Source: CAYRML01 sp964425485 (GTDB taxonomy: Bacteria; Bacillota; Dehalobacteriia; UBA4068). From it: a stretch of DNA of 6,172 nucleotides. Positions within the stretch are counted from its first letter, which is position 1; each line of letters begins with the position of its first letter. Location of the stretch: assembly GCA_964425485.1 (NCBI GenBank), contig CAYRML010000078.1:1-6172 (forward strand). Direction: 5' to 3'. Both the position numbers and the translations under genes were made by a program. The notes below the pieces were generated by a model. It worked only from the letters and a program-made list of their open reading frames with translations. It was not told where the DNA came from and ran no database searches. Of the stretch, positions 1-4,483 are shown piece after piece.

Positions 1-79
1 TGAGCAAAGGCAGTGCATAAAAAGCCCTGTGTAAGAGACTGCTTCCATCTATCAAAATCAAATTTTCCACTTTTTTCAT
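1..79 (-). CDS. Partial CDS, N-terminus of an unrecognised protein (runs off left edge)
   Basis: An open frame reads leftward from an ATG at 79-77 to the window edge. It gives 26 residues beginning MKKVENFDFDRWKQSLTQGF and continuing into a more hydrophobic stretch (LCTAFA). A weak Shine-Dalgarno (AGGTG, complement of 84-88) sits 4-5 nt upstream and a plausible minus-strand promoter lies just before it. The terminators at 150-219 separate it from the sigma/anti-sigma operon, so it is probably its own transcription unit. I do not recognise the family, and 26 residues are too few to assign a function. The reading as a gene rests on promoter, start codon and open frame together; a spurious short ORF remains possible. 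Confidence 0.5.
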   Translation of the reverse strand, partial: MKKVENLILIDGSSLLHRAFYALPLL

Positions 80-106
80 ATCGCACCTGCACTGTTTTTT
101 TCTTAA

Positions 107-140
107 CTTATATTGTATCATATATAATACCACAAACGAA
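107..140 (-). promoter_or_regulatory. Putative sigma-A-type promoter for the gene at the left edge
   Basis: On the minus strand an extended -10, TG-A-TACAAT (TACAAT is the complement of 112-117), has a weak -35 TTCGTT (complement of 135-140) 17 bp upstream. An alternative register is TTGTGG (130-135), 17 bp, TATAAG (107-112). Transcription would start near 100-105, about 25 nt before the ATG at 79. This is a motif match only. Confidence 0.45.
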
Positions 141-149
141 GGGCTAAAT

Positions 150-172
150 AAAAAAAGCCTGACGGCTTTTTT
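150..172 (-). terminator. Second (upstream-facing) copy of an intrinsic terminator
   Basis: A hairpin AAAAAAGCC-TGAC-GGCTTTTTT (arms 151-159 and 164-172, 4-nt loop) is flanked by A runs on one side and T runs on the other, so it can terminate in either direction. It lies 47 bp from a near-identical hairpin at 198-219 and differs only in the loop. It probably backs up termination of the minus-strand sigma/anti-sigma operon and insulates the next promoter. Confidence 0.7.
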
Positions 173-197
173 GGGCAAACAGCTATGAATGAAGAAT

Positions 198-219
198 AAA
201 AAAGCCCAACGGCTTTTTT
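198..219 (-). terminator. Intrinsic terminator of the sigma/anti-sigma operon
   Basis: A hairpin AAAAAAGCC-CAAC-GGCTTTTTT (arms 198-206 and 211-219) overlaps the stop codon of the anti-sigma gene (TAA, complement of 218-220). Read on the minus strand it gives a GC-core stem followed by a U run. It is symmetrical and could also act on the plus strand. Confidence 0.8.
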
Positions 220-1519
220 ATTGATCTTGATTTTTCTTACGCACCGCACGCCAAATCAAGAAAATGACCAACAAAATGGCAATGACCGGCAAAATATAGA
301 AGATAAAAATAACTATACTGGCGCAAACGGTTATTAGGGCACTGGCACCGGCCATCAGGCTGGCATAGATGCGCGAACCGATATTGTCCCAGCCGCCAAC
401 CGTCACTTTTTGCTCATATAAAGCCGGCAGCGTCAGCGAGACATTGATGGTGGCCATACCCGTGACTTCTTTCAGGTATTTCATCTGGCCGGTCAAAGAA
501 TCCAGCTCCGCCTGCACACGCATCAATTCGCTTTCTATCTGCACGAGCTCCGATATTTCTTTGCTGTCCTCATACAGGCGTTTAAGGCGGTTTTTTTGCT
601 CTTTATATTGCTGGATGCGTGCCTCCAAGTCTATATATTCAGTACTCACATCCTGAGCATAAAGACTTTTGTTCAGCAAAGTACCAACAGCCGTGATTTC
701 GGACAGGCTTTGATCGAGAGAGGTATTATCCACCCGCAAGGAAATACTGCCGCTGATAATATGGCCGGCATCATCGCTGTAGGAATCACTGACCAGCACA
801 TAACCGCCGTATTTCTGCACGATTTGGTTTATGGCCTGGCTGGCCTTTTCAACATCGCTGACCTCCAACCCTATGGAGGCATTTTTGATCAGCTTGGCTT
901 CGCCAGCAAAGCCAGAATCAGGACCGGCGGAATAAGTTGTAATTTGGGCAGAAGATTCATTCGCAGCAGTCATAGATTCGGCATCAGCCAAATCAGGAGC
1001 AACGGCCATATCAGCGGATTCTTTGTTGGCGGAACCCGCACGCATCATATCATTGACAGCAGCGTCGAAACCGCCGTCAGCATTTTCCCGTGGCGAATAA
1101 TCACCATATTGGGCCGGCTGCACACCGGCAAGCTCGAAATTGCCGATAGCCCCTGCGGCCACCACAAACACAAAAACAGCGGCACAGGCGGCTACACCCT
1201 TGAACCAATTGGTCTGATAGAATTTTTTTGTCTTTTTAGCTCCTTTAAATGCAACTGGATCGGCAACTATTGAATTATCATCTTCCACCGTAAGATCCGA
1301 CAACTCGCACAAACGTTTATGGAGCAATAAGGCAAAATCTTCCGGTAGGGGCAAAAGGGGCATCCCCCTGATGGCAGCGGAAATCGAACGCATGACCTGT
1401 AGCTCTTCCCGAGCATTTTTATCTTCATCCAGCAGGACTTCAATCTTGGCTTTTTCTTCTTCCGTCAAACAGTCGTCCAGATATCCAGATAATTGATCGA
1501 ACAGATCATGCTGACTCAC
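218..1519 (-). CDS. Membrane anti-sigma factor-like protein with C-terminal DUF4349 domain
   Basis: Likely negative regulator of the ECF sigma factor encoded just upstream, of about 433 residues. Residues 1-60 resemble the anti-sigma domain of RsiW-type proteins (LSGYLDDCLTEEEKAKIEVLL), but the zinc ligands of the zf-HC2 motif (H-x3-C-x2-C) are absent; LLDEDKNA stands in their place. A transmembrane segment follows at about 107-127, preceded by the basic stretch KKTKK. Next comes a Ser/Ala/Asp-rich linker, then a DUF4349 domain from about 207 with a predicted coiled coil at about 298-350. A hydrophobic region at about 385-423, possibly two helices broken by a proline, is followed by RKK. Start choice: AGGAGGTGAT (complement of 1524-1533) matches the 16S anti-SD over 10 nt and lies 8 nt before a GTG at 1519. 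The ATG at 1525 falls inside that element and is the less likely start; the longer ORF to 1609 lies in the sigma gene. The gene overlaps the sigma gene by 14 nt, implying translational coupling. The anti-sigma role is inferred from domain and context; DUF4349 has no assigned function. Confidence 0.85.
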   Translation of the reverse strand: MSQHDLFDQLSGYLDDCLTEEEKAKIEVLLDEDKNAREELQVMRSISAAIRGMPLLPLPEDFALLLHKRLCELSDLTVEDDNSIVADPVAFKGAKKTKKFYQTNWFKGVAACAAVFVFVVAAGAIGNFELAGVQPAQYGDYSPRENADGGFDAAVNDMMRAGSANKESADMAVAPDLADAESMTAANESSAQITTYSAGPDSGFAGEAKLIKNASIGLEVSDVEKASQAINQIVQKYGGYVLVSDSYSDDAGHIISGSISLRVDNTSLDQSLSEITAVGTLLNKSLYAQDVSTEYIDLEARIQQYKEQKNRLKRLYEDSKEISELVQIESELMRVQAELDSLTGQMKYLKEVTGMATINVSLTLPALYEQKVTVGGWDNIGSRIYASLMAGASALITVCASIVIFIFYILPVIAILLVIFLIWRAVRKKNQDQ

Positions 1520-2135
1520 TGTCATCACCTCCTCTGGCAATATGACCCAACAAGTGAGGATAATGTTCCGCATCAGCTTTAATTTTTTGCTGCAATATTT
1601 TGCGGGCACGGTTGATACGCGATTTGACAGTGCCTATAGAGATAGCAAGAGCATCAGCTATCTCTTGATAGCTGAAATAAAGATACTCCCTCATGACGAT
1701 AACCATACGGTATTCCGGCGGCAGACTATCGATTAAAACCTGAAGATATTCGCCCAGTTCCTTGTTCTGCACCAAATCCTCAGGCAACTGAGAAAAATCG
1801 GCGATCTCTCTTTGCATCTCGCCACTTTCCGTCATGATATATTCATCCAGGGAGCTTTCCACATGCCGATATTTGCGCGTCAATTCATCACGGCAAACAT
1901 TGACCGTGATCCTATATATCCAAGTGGAAAAGGAAGAATCACCGCGAAACCCCGGCAAGGCTCTATATATCTTAATTATGGCTTCCTGCGCCATATCGGA
2001 GGCATCATATGTATTCCCTAAAAGACGATAAGCCGTATTATAGATGCGCTGCTGATAAGCTGTTATCAGCTCTTCGAAAGCGTCTACATCGCCCTCTTTA
2101 ATTTTTTTTATCAATAAATCTTCTTTAGCAGACAT
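1506..2135 (-). CDS. ECF-type RNA polymerase sigma factor (RpoE/SigW-like)
   Basis: A 209-residue alternative sigma factor, the usual length for the ECF group. Region 2 spans about 18-90, with the core-binding segment DMAQEAIIKIY (47-57) and the -10-recognition segment FSTWIYRITVN (69-79). A linker without an extra domain follows. Region 4 spans about 133-185 (LPPEYRMVIVMREYLYFSYQEIA), with its helix-turn-helix at about 155-178 (GTVKSRINRARK). ATG at 2135 has AAGGAGA (complement of 2142-2148) 7 nt upstream. It is first in an operon with the membrane anti-sigma protein, whose start lies inside its 3' end. The family role is to direct transcription of a stimulus-specific regulon, often for cell-envelope stress, after release from the anti-sigma partner. 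I see no clear ECF-type autoregulatory promoter (AAC...CGT) upstream, so autoregulation cannot be claimed. The particular member is not identified. Confidence 0.95.
   Translation of the reverse strand: MSAKEDLLIKKIKEGDVDAFEELITAYQQRIYNTAYRLLGNTYDASDMAQEAIIKIYRALPGFRGDSSFSTWIYRITVNVCRDELTRKYRHVESSLDEYIMTESGEMQREIADFSQLPEDLVQNKELGEYLQVLIDSLPPEYRMVIVMREYLYFSYQEIADALAISIGTVKSRINRARKILQQKIKADAEHYPHLLGHIARGGDDSESA
1524..1533 (-). promoter_or_regulatory. Full-length Shine-Dalgarno deciding the anti-sigma start
   Basis: AGGAGGTGAT on the minus strand is complementary to the 3' end of 16S rRNA over 10 nt. It lies inside the last codons of the sigma gene and covers the ATG at 1525, leaving the GTG at 1519 at ideal distance (8 nt after AGGAGG). 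Confidence 0.7.
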
Positions 2136-2182
2136 AACTTGTCTCCTTCTGTCGATTTGCCTGATTTATATATTCCATACTG

Positions 2183-2197
2183 AAGGTTAAAAACCTT
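2183..2197. repeat. Inverted repeat AAGGTT-aaa-AACCTT upstream of the sigma gene
   Basis: A perfect 6-bp inverted repeat with a 3-nt spacer lies 48 bp upstream of the sigma start. It could be a dyad operator or a small hairpin in the 5' leader of the sigma operon mRNA. No regulator is implied by the sequence. Confidence 0.4.
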
Positions 2198-2208
2198 GCT
2201 GGAAAATA

Positions 2209-2239
2209 ATCTTAATACTTTTTATGGCATATCTTAATA
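2209..2239. repeat. 9-bp direct repeat ATCTTAATA, 22 bp centre to centre
   Basis: ATCTTAATA occurs at 2209-2217 and again at 2231-2239. The 22-bp spacing, about two helical turns, would place both copies on one DNA face. It lies in the AT-rich region between the divergent sigma operon and tRNA-Leu promoter. A binding-site role is conjecture; AT-richness makes chance recurrence possible. Confidence 0.4.
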
Positions 2240-2257
2240 AAATATTTAAAAATACTC

Positions 2258-2286
2258 TTGCATTCTTCGGCTTTTATGTGTAGAAT
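2258..2286 (+). promoter_or_regulatory. Promoter of tRNA-Leu
   Basis: TTGCAT (2258-2263), a 17-bp spacer and TAGAAT (2281-2286) form a good sigma-A promoter. Transcription would start near 2293, giving a 5' leader of about 28 nt before the mature tRNA. That leader can form a hairpin TTGCGG/CCGCAA (2292-2297 with 2308-2313), which may matter for RNase P processing. Confidence 0.75.
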
Positions 2287-2320
2287 ATATTTTGCGGGCC
2301 AAAGGTGCCGCAACCAATAG

Positions 2321-2407
2321 GCCGAAGTGGTGGAATTGGCAGACGCGCTGGACTCAAAATCCAGTATGGGCGACCATGTGTGGGTTCAAGTCCCACCTTC
2401 GGCACCA
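2321..2407 (+). tRNA. tRNA-Leu (anticodon CAA)
   Basis: A complete class II tRNA. The acceptor stem pairs GCCGAAG (2321-2327) with CTTCGGC (2397-2403), followed by A and an encoded CCA (2404-2407). The anticodon arm is CTGGA-CTCAAAA-TCCAG (2348-2364) with anticodon CAA at 2355-2357, which reads UUG. The long variable arm (about 2365-2379) is expected for leucine. The T arm is GTGGG-TTCAAGT-CCCAC (2380-2396). It has its own promoter upstream and a terminator directly after the CCA. Confidence 0.97.
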
Positions 2408-2442
2408 AGACGAGTGTTCATATGAACACTCGTCTTTTTTTT
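2408..2442 (+). terminator. Intrinsic terminator of tRNA-Leu
   Basis: A perfect palindrome centred at 2421/2422 (arms AGACGAGTGTTCAT and ATGAACACTCGTCT, 2408-2435) runs into eight T residues (2435-2442). It begins immediately after the CCA end, so 3' processing must remove it. Confidence 0.93.
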
Positions 2443-2474
2443 ATTATTCCCTCACCATTTCATTATTCTCTCAC
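2443..2474. repeat. 13-nt direct repeat after the tRNA terminator
   Basis: ATTATTCCCTCAC (2443-2455) recurs as ATTATTCTCTCAC (2462-2474), one mismatch, 19-nt period. It is non-coding. It could be slippage or a vestige of an insertion next to the tRNA; no integrase or longer attachment repeat is visible. Confidence 0.4.
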
Positions 2475-2486
2475 TAAGTTTGATGG

Positions 2487-2528
2487 AACGGAATGGAGCC
2501 TTGGAAAAGGATCGATTCCGTTTTTTTT
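2487..2528 (+). terminator. Terminator-like hairpin with GGAA tetraloop
   Basis: AACGGAAT (2487-2494) pairs with ATTCCGTT (2515-2522). Inside are a G-G mismatch, GA/TC, a G-A mismatch, and CCTT/AAGG closed by a GGAA loop (2503-2506). Eight T residues follow (2521-2528). It faces the plus strand. No promoter or gene is visible between the tRNA terminator and this hairpin, so it is either a backup terminator for tRNA read-through or the end of an unseen short transcript. It insulates the arsR promoter. Confidence 0.75.
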
Positions 2529-2587
2529 ATGCAGCTTTTACTTAATAAGAAGCATAATGACAGAAAGAGGCTTTCCCTCAATACATA

Positions 2588-2617
2588 TTGACATTCTTCG
2601 ATATGACGTGCTATCAT
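2588..2617 (+). promoter_or_regulatory. Promoter of the arsR-arsM operon
   Basis: A consensus -35 TTGACA (2588-2593) and a -10 TATCAT (2612-2617) are separated by 18 bp, placing the start near 2624, about 27 nt before the ATG at 2651. The -10 overlaps an operator-like palindrome, which suits repression by ArsR. Confidence 0.75.
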
Positions 2618-2626
2618 ATATATGAT
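2601..2626. promoter_or_regulatory. Candidate ArsR operator overlapping the -10 box
   Basis: ATCATATATATGAT (2613-2626) is a perfect 14-bp palindrome across the -10 box and likely start site. A further ATATGA half-site at 2601-2606 makes an inverted pair with TCATAT (2614-2619), 7 bp apart, so three ATATGA/TCATAT half-sites lie in a row. ArsR/SmtB repressors usually bind dyads that overlap their own promoters. Assignment to this ArsR is inferred from position. Confidence 0.55.
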
Positions 2627-2650
2627 TCTATTTATATGAGGTGTATCTGT

Positions 2651-2962
2651 ATGAATAACAGAGATTCAAGTCATGTCCATATTTTCAAAGCCTTCTGTGA
2701 CGAACACAGGCTGAGTATTCTTAACCTGCTACAAAGCGGTGAGAAATGCGCTTGCATATTATTGGAGCGTCTTGATATTTCACAATCCACACTTTCTCAT
2801 CATATGAAAATACTTGTTGACAGCGGTATTGTAAATGCGCGTAAAGATGGTAAATGGACGCATTATTCCATAAACGAAATGGAAAGTAAAAAGGCAGTTC
2901 AATTGTTGCATGATTTGACCACAGTGTCCTATGATGCTGCAGTTGACAAAGATTGTTGTTAA
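2651..2962 (+). CDS. arsR: ArsR/SmtB-family metalloid-responsive repressor
   Basis: A 103-residue winged-helix repressor, typical of the family. It has FKAFCDEHRLSILNLL (12-27), then the metalloid-site region GEKCACILLERL with Cys33 and Cys35 as a CxC pair corresponding to the ELCVC motif of ArsR, then the recognition helix ISQSTLSHHMKIL (43-55) and a wing with RKDGKWTHYSIN (64-75). A third cysteine (Cys16) and a C-terminal Cys102-Cys103 pair may add ligands. ATG at 2651 was chosen because GAGGTG (2638-2643) lies 7 nt upstream; earlier in-frame ATGs at 2588 and 2636 lie in the promoter or before the RBS. It is 25 nt upstream of arsM in the same operon. Expected role: repress the operon and release DNA on binding As(III) or Sb(III). 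The ligand is inferred from the CxC motif and the arsM neighbour. Confidence 0.93.
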   Translation: MNNRDSSHVHIFKAFCDEHRLSILNLLQSGEKCACILLERLDISQSTLSHHMKILVDSGIVNARKDGKWTHYSINEMESKKAVQLLHDLTTVSYDAAVDKDCC

Positions 2963-2987
2963 TTTTTTTATTATAAGGAGATATGAT

Positions 2988-4031
2988 ATGAACAATATTA
3001 TCGAACATGTGAAAGATTATTACGGGAAGCAATTACAAAGCAAACAAGATCTAAAATCCAGTGGTTGTTGTTGCACAGAAAGGCCGCCTGTTGAGATAAG
3101 AGAGACTCTTCCATTGATTGCCGATGAAATAAAAGATAGGTTCTACGGCTGCGGCTCGCCTTTGCCGCCACTCCTTAAGGGAATGACTGTACTTGATCTG
3201 GGCTGCGGAACCGGCAGAGATGTATACATCGCATCCAAACTTGTTGGAGAATCGGGGCATGCGATCGGCGTGGATATGACGCCTGAACAGATAGAAATCG
3301 CTATCAAATATAAAGAAAAACAACGTGAATGCTTTGGTTTCAAGACATCAAACGTAACATTCATCCAAGGCTATATCGAGGATCTGAAATCGCTGGGCCT
3401 AGAAGACCAAAGCATCGACGTCGTGATCTCCAATTGTGTCATTAACCTTTCTCCGGCTAAAGAACAAATCTTCAAGGAGATATATCGCGTGCTTAAACCG
3501 GGTGGAGAACTGTTTTTTTCAGATGTCTTCGCAGATCGTCGTATACCCGAACATTTAGCAGTCGACCCAGTGCTGCGGGGTGAATGTTTGAGCGGAGCTT
3601 TGTATATCGAAGATTTCCGCAGGCTGATGCTGAAGTGCGGATGGGCTGATTTCCGTTATACGAATATCCGTGAAATTTCCCTGGGAAATGACGAAATCGA
3701 CAGAATGGTGGGTTTTGCAACGTTTTCATCCCGTACAGTAAGAGCTTTCAAACTCGATGACTTGGAGGATATCTGCGAAGATTATGGGCAAATAGCTTAT
3801 TATAACGGAGCTATTCCGGGACACCCCCATTTTTTTGATCTTGATGATCATCATCGCTTCTTTACCGGCAAACCTTTGCTTGTATGCGGTAATACAGCTT
3901 CAATGCTATCCAACACGCGCTATCGCAAAGCATTTAAAGTTATCGGAAACCGTGATGTGCATTTCGGTAGATTTGATGGCTGTTCTCCTGCCAACAAAAG
4001 TTCTGTATCGGAGTCTTGCTCATGCTGTTGA
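2988..4031 (+). CDS. arsM: Arsenite S-adenosylmethionine methyltransferase ArsM
   Basis: A 347-residue cytosolic class I methyltransferase that transfers methyl groups from SAM to As(III), giving methylated and possibly volatile arsenicals. SAM-binding motif I is VLDLGCGTGRDVY (68-80), with GVDMTPEQ (94-101) after it. The three conserved cysteines of the family are visible: Cys55 in FYGCGSP, Cys150 in SNCVINLSP and Cys200 in GECLSGALY. The KPGGELFFSDVFADRR segment (170-185) and a C-terminal domain with YNGAIPGHPHFFDLDDHH and VCGNTASML also match ArsM. Unusual extras are a Cys27-Cys28-Cys29 run and a C-terminal CSCC tail. ATG at 2988 has AAGGAG (2975-2980) 7 nt upstream; an in-frame upstream ATG at 2931 lies inside arsR. 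Cotranscribed with arsR. No clear terminator follows closely. Number of methylation steps cannot be read from the sequence. Confidence 0.95.
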   Translation: MNNIIEHVKDYYGKQLQSKQDLKSSGCCCTERPPVEIRETLPLIADEIKDRFYGCGSPLPPLLKGMTVLDLGCGTGRDVYIASKLVGESGHAIGVDMTPEQIEIAIKYKEKQRECFGFKTSNVTFIQGYIEDLKSLGLEDQSIDVVISNCVINLSPAKEQIFKEIYRVLKPGGELFFSDVFADRRIPEHLAVDPVLRGECLSGALYIEDFRRLMLKCGWADFRYTNIREISLGNDEIDRMVGFATFSSRTVRAFKLDDLEDICEDYGQIAYYNGAIPGHPHFFDLDDHHRFFTGKPLLVCGNTASMLSNTRYRKAFKVIGNRDVHFGRFDGCSPANKSSVSESCSCC

Positions 4032-4279
4032 TCGGCATATAAATCCCGCGGGTGCGATCTTGCATGCGTTGATATACTTTGGTCTGGTTTAATAATTATT
4101 AGACCATACCGTCAATGCCTGATGCTCTAATGAACTTGAATGACAATAAAGACAAAATGAGCTACATCCGCCGCCAAACATGACTTCAGATTTTAAACTA
4201 AGTCAGACAGAACATGTCCCCGGCTGAGCTTTTACCACTGATAAAGCCAGCGGCGATAATTACCCGGAAAAGGCAAAAT
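4032..4279. other. Non-coding gap after arsM, with hairpins but no supported gene
   Basis: The 248 bp after arsM contain only short ORFs without ribosome binding sites. Structured spots are GATCGGCA...TGCGATC flanking a CCCGCGGG palindrome (4030-4059) and TGGTCT/AGACCA around an AT-rich loop (4080-4106). Neither has a T tract, so neither is a convincing intrinsic terminator. arsRM transcripts may therefore run on to the hairpin at 4374-4412. The stretch could hold gene remnants, but nothing is recognisable. Confidence 0.5.
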
Positions 4280-4308
4280 TTGACTTTGGCATCGGGATAT
4301 AGTATAAT
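4280..4308 (+). promoter_or_regulatory. Near-consensus sigma-A promoter for the exchanger leader
   Basis: TTGACT (4280-4285), exactly 17 bp, then TATAAT (4303-4308). Transcription should start near 4315, about 170 nt before the exchanger ATG. It is among the best promoter matches in the window, yet a strong terminator lies only about 60 nt downstream of the predicted start. Confidence 0.85.
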
Positions 4309-4314
4309 TTTGAA

Positions 4315-4483
4315 AATATTTCTATAAATTCTTACCGGTTGGGCAGAAAACTGCTTCAAGATATTGAGCTTATGGGTGGAGAGCTTCGCAAGGAGCGCTG
4401 CACCCTTTTTTTATAAATCGGTATTATTTTACTGGAGCAAATGGATATCCTAAAAATATATAAACAATAGATATGGAGGTCAT
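4315..4483 (+). ncRNA. Structured 5' leader of the exchanger mRNA; candidate attenuator, riboswitch or small RNA
   Basis: The predicted transcript begins with an AU-rich stretch. It can then form a hairpin GCAG-AAAA-CTGC (4343-4354), or alternatively TTCAA-GATA-TTGAG (4355-4368), before the terminator at 4374-4412. The RBS (GGAGG, 4475-4479) and exchanger start follow. GGGCAG at 4341-4346 can also pair imperfectly with CTG and CCC in the 3' arm of the terminator (4398-4405, CA bulged), giving a conceivable antiterminator. Promoter-leader-terminator-gene order is that of attenuated genes, and cation transporters are common riboswitch targets. I could not match it to a known riboswitch class by eye. 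The alternative is a separate RNA of about 98 nt plus an unseen gene promoter. Confidence 0.5.
4374..4412 (+). terminator. Strong intrinsic terminator with GCAA tetraloop inside the exchanger leader
   Basis: GGGTG (4374-4378) pairs with CACCC (4401-4405). A G-G mismatch, AG/CT, an A-G mismatch and GCTTC/GGAGC follow, capped by GCAA (4388-4391). Seven T residues follow (4406-4412). It is oriented toward the exchanger gene and lies between that gene and its best promoter. Confidence 0.85.

Noticed and set aside
596..1273. Plus-strand ORF of 225 codons opposite the anti-sigma gene
   Set aside because: It is antisense to a well-supported gene, lacks a Shine-Dalgarno sequence and has no recognisable domain. 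It is explained as a codon-bias shadow.
2305..2625. Plus-strand ORF of 106 codons, and a 61-codon one at 2292-2477
   Set aside because: Both read through the tRNA-Leu gene and its terminator and have no ribosome binding site. They are artefacts.
3835..4092. Plus-strand ORF ending HINPAGAILHALIYFGLV, which recalls the NPA motif of aquaglyceroporins linked to arsenic loci
   Set aside because: Most of it overlaps arsM in another frame, there is no RBS, and only about 20 residues after arsM look membrane-like. One NPA-like triplet is not enough to call a gene remnant.
4080..4106. TGGTCT/AGACCA hairpin as the arsM terminator
   Set aside because: The stem is only 6 bp with a 15-nt loop and no following T tract on the plus strand, so it is not a convincing intrinsic terminator.
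4115..4183. 22-codon plus-strand ORF after arsM
   Set aside because: No ribosome binding site, no recognisable sequence and no promoter specific to it.
4365..4405. CTTATgggTGGAGAG in the leader, superficially like the start of a SAM-I riboswitch
   Set aside because: The rest of the SAM-I core and its helices are absent. The segment is better explained as the terminator hairpin.
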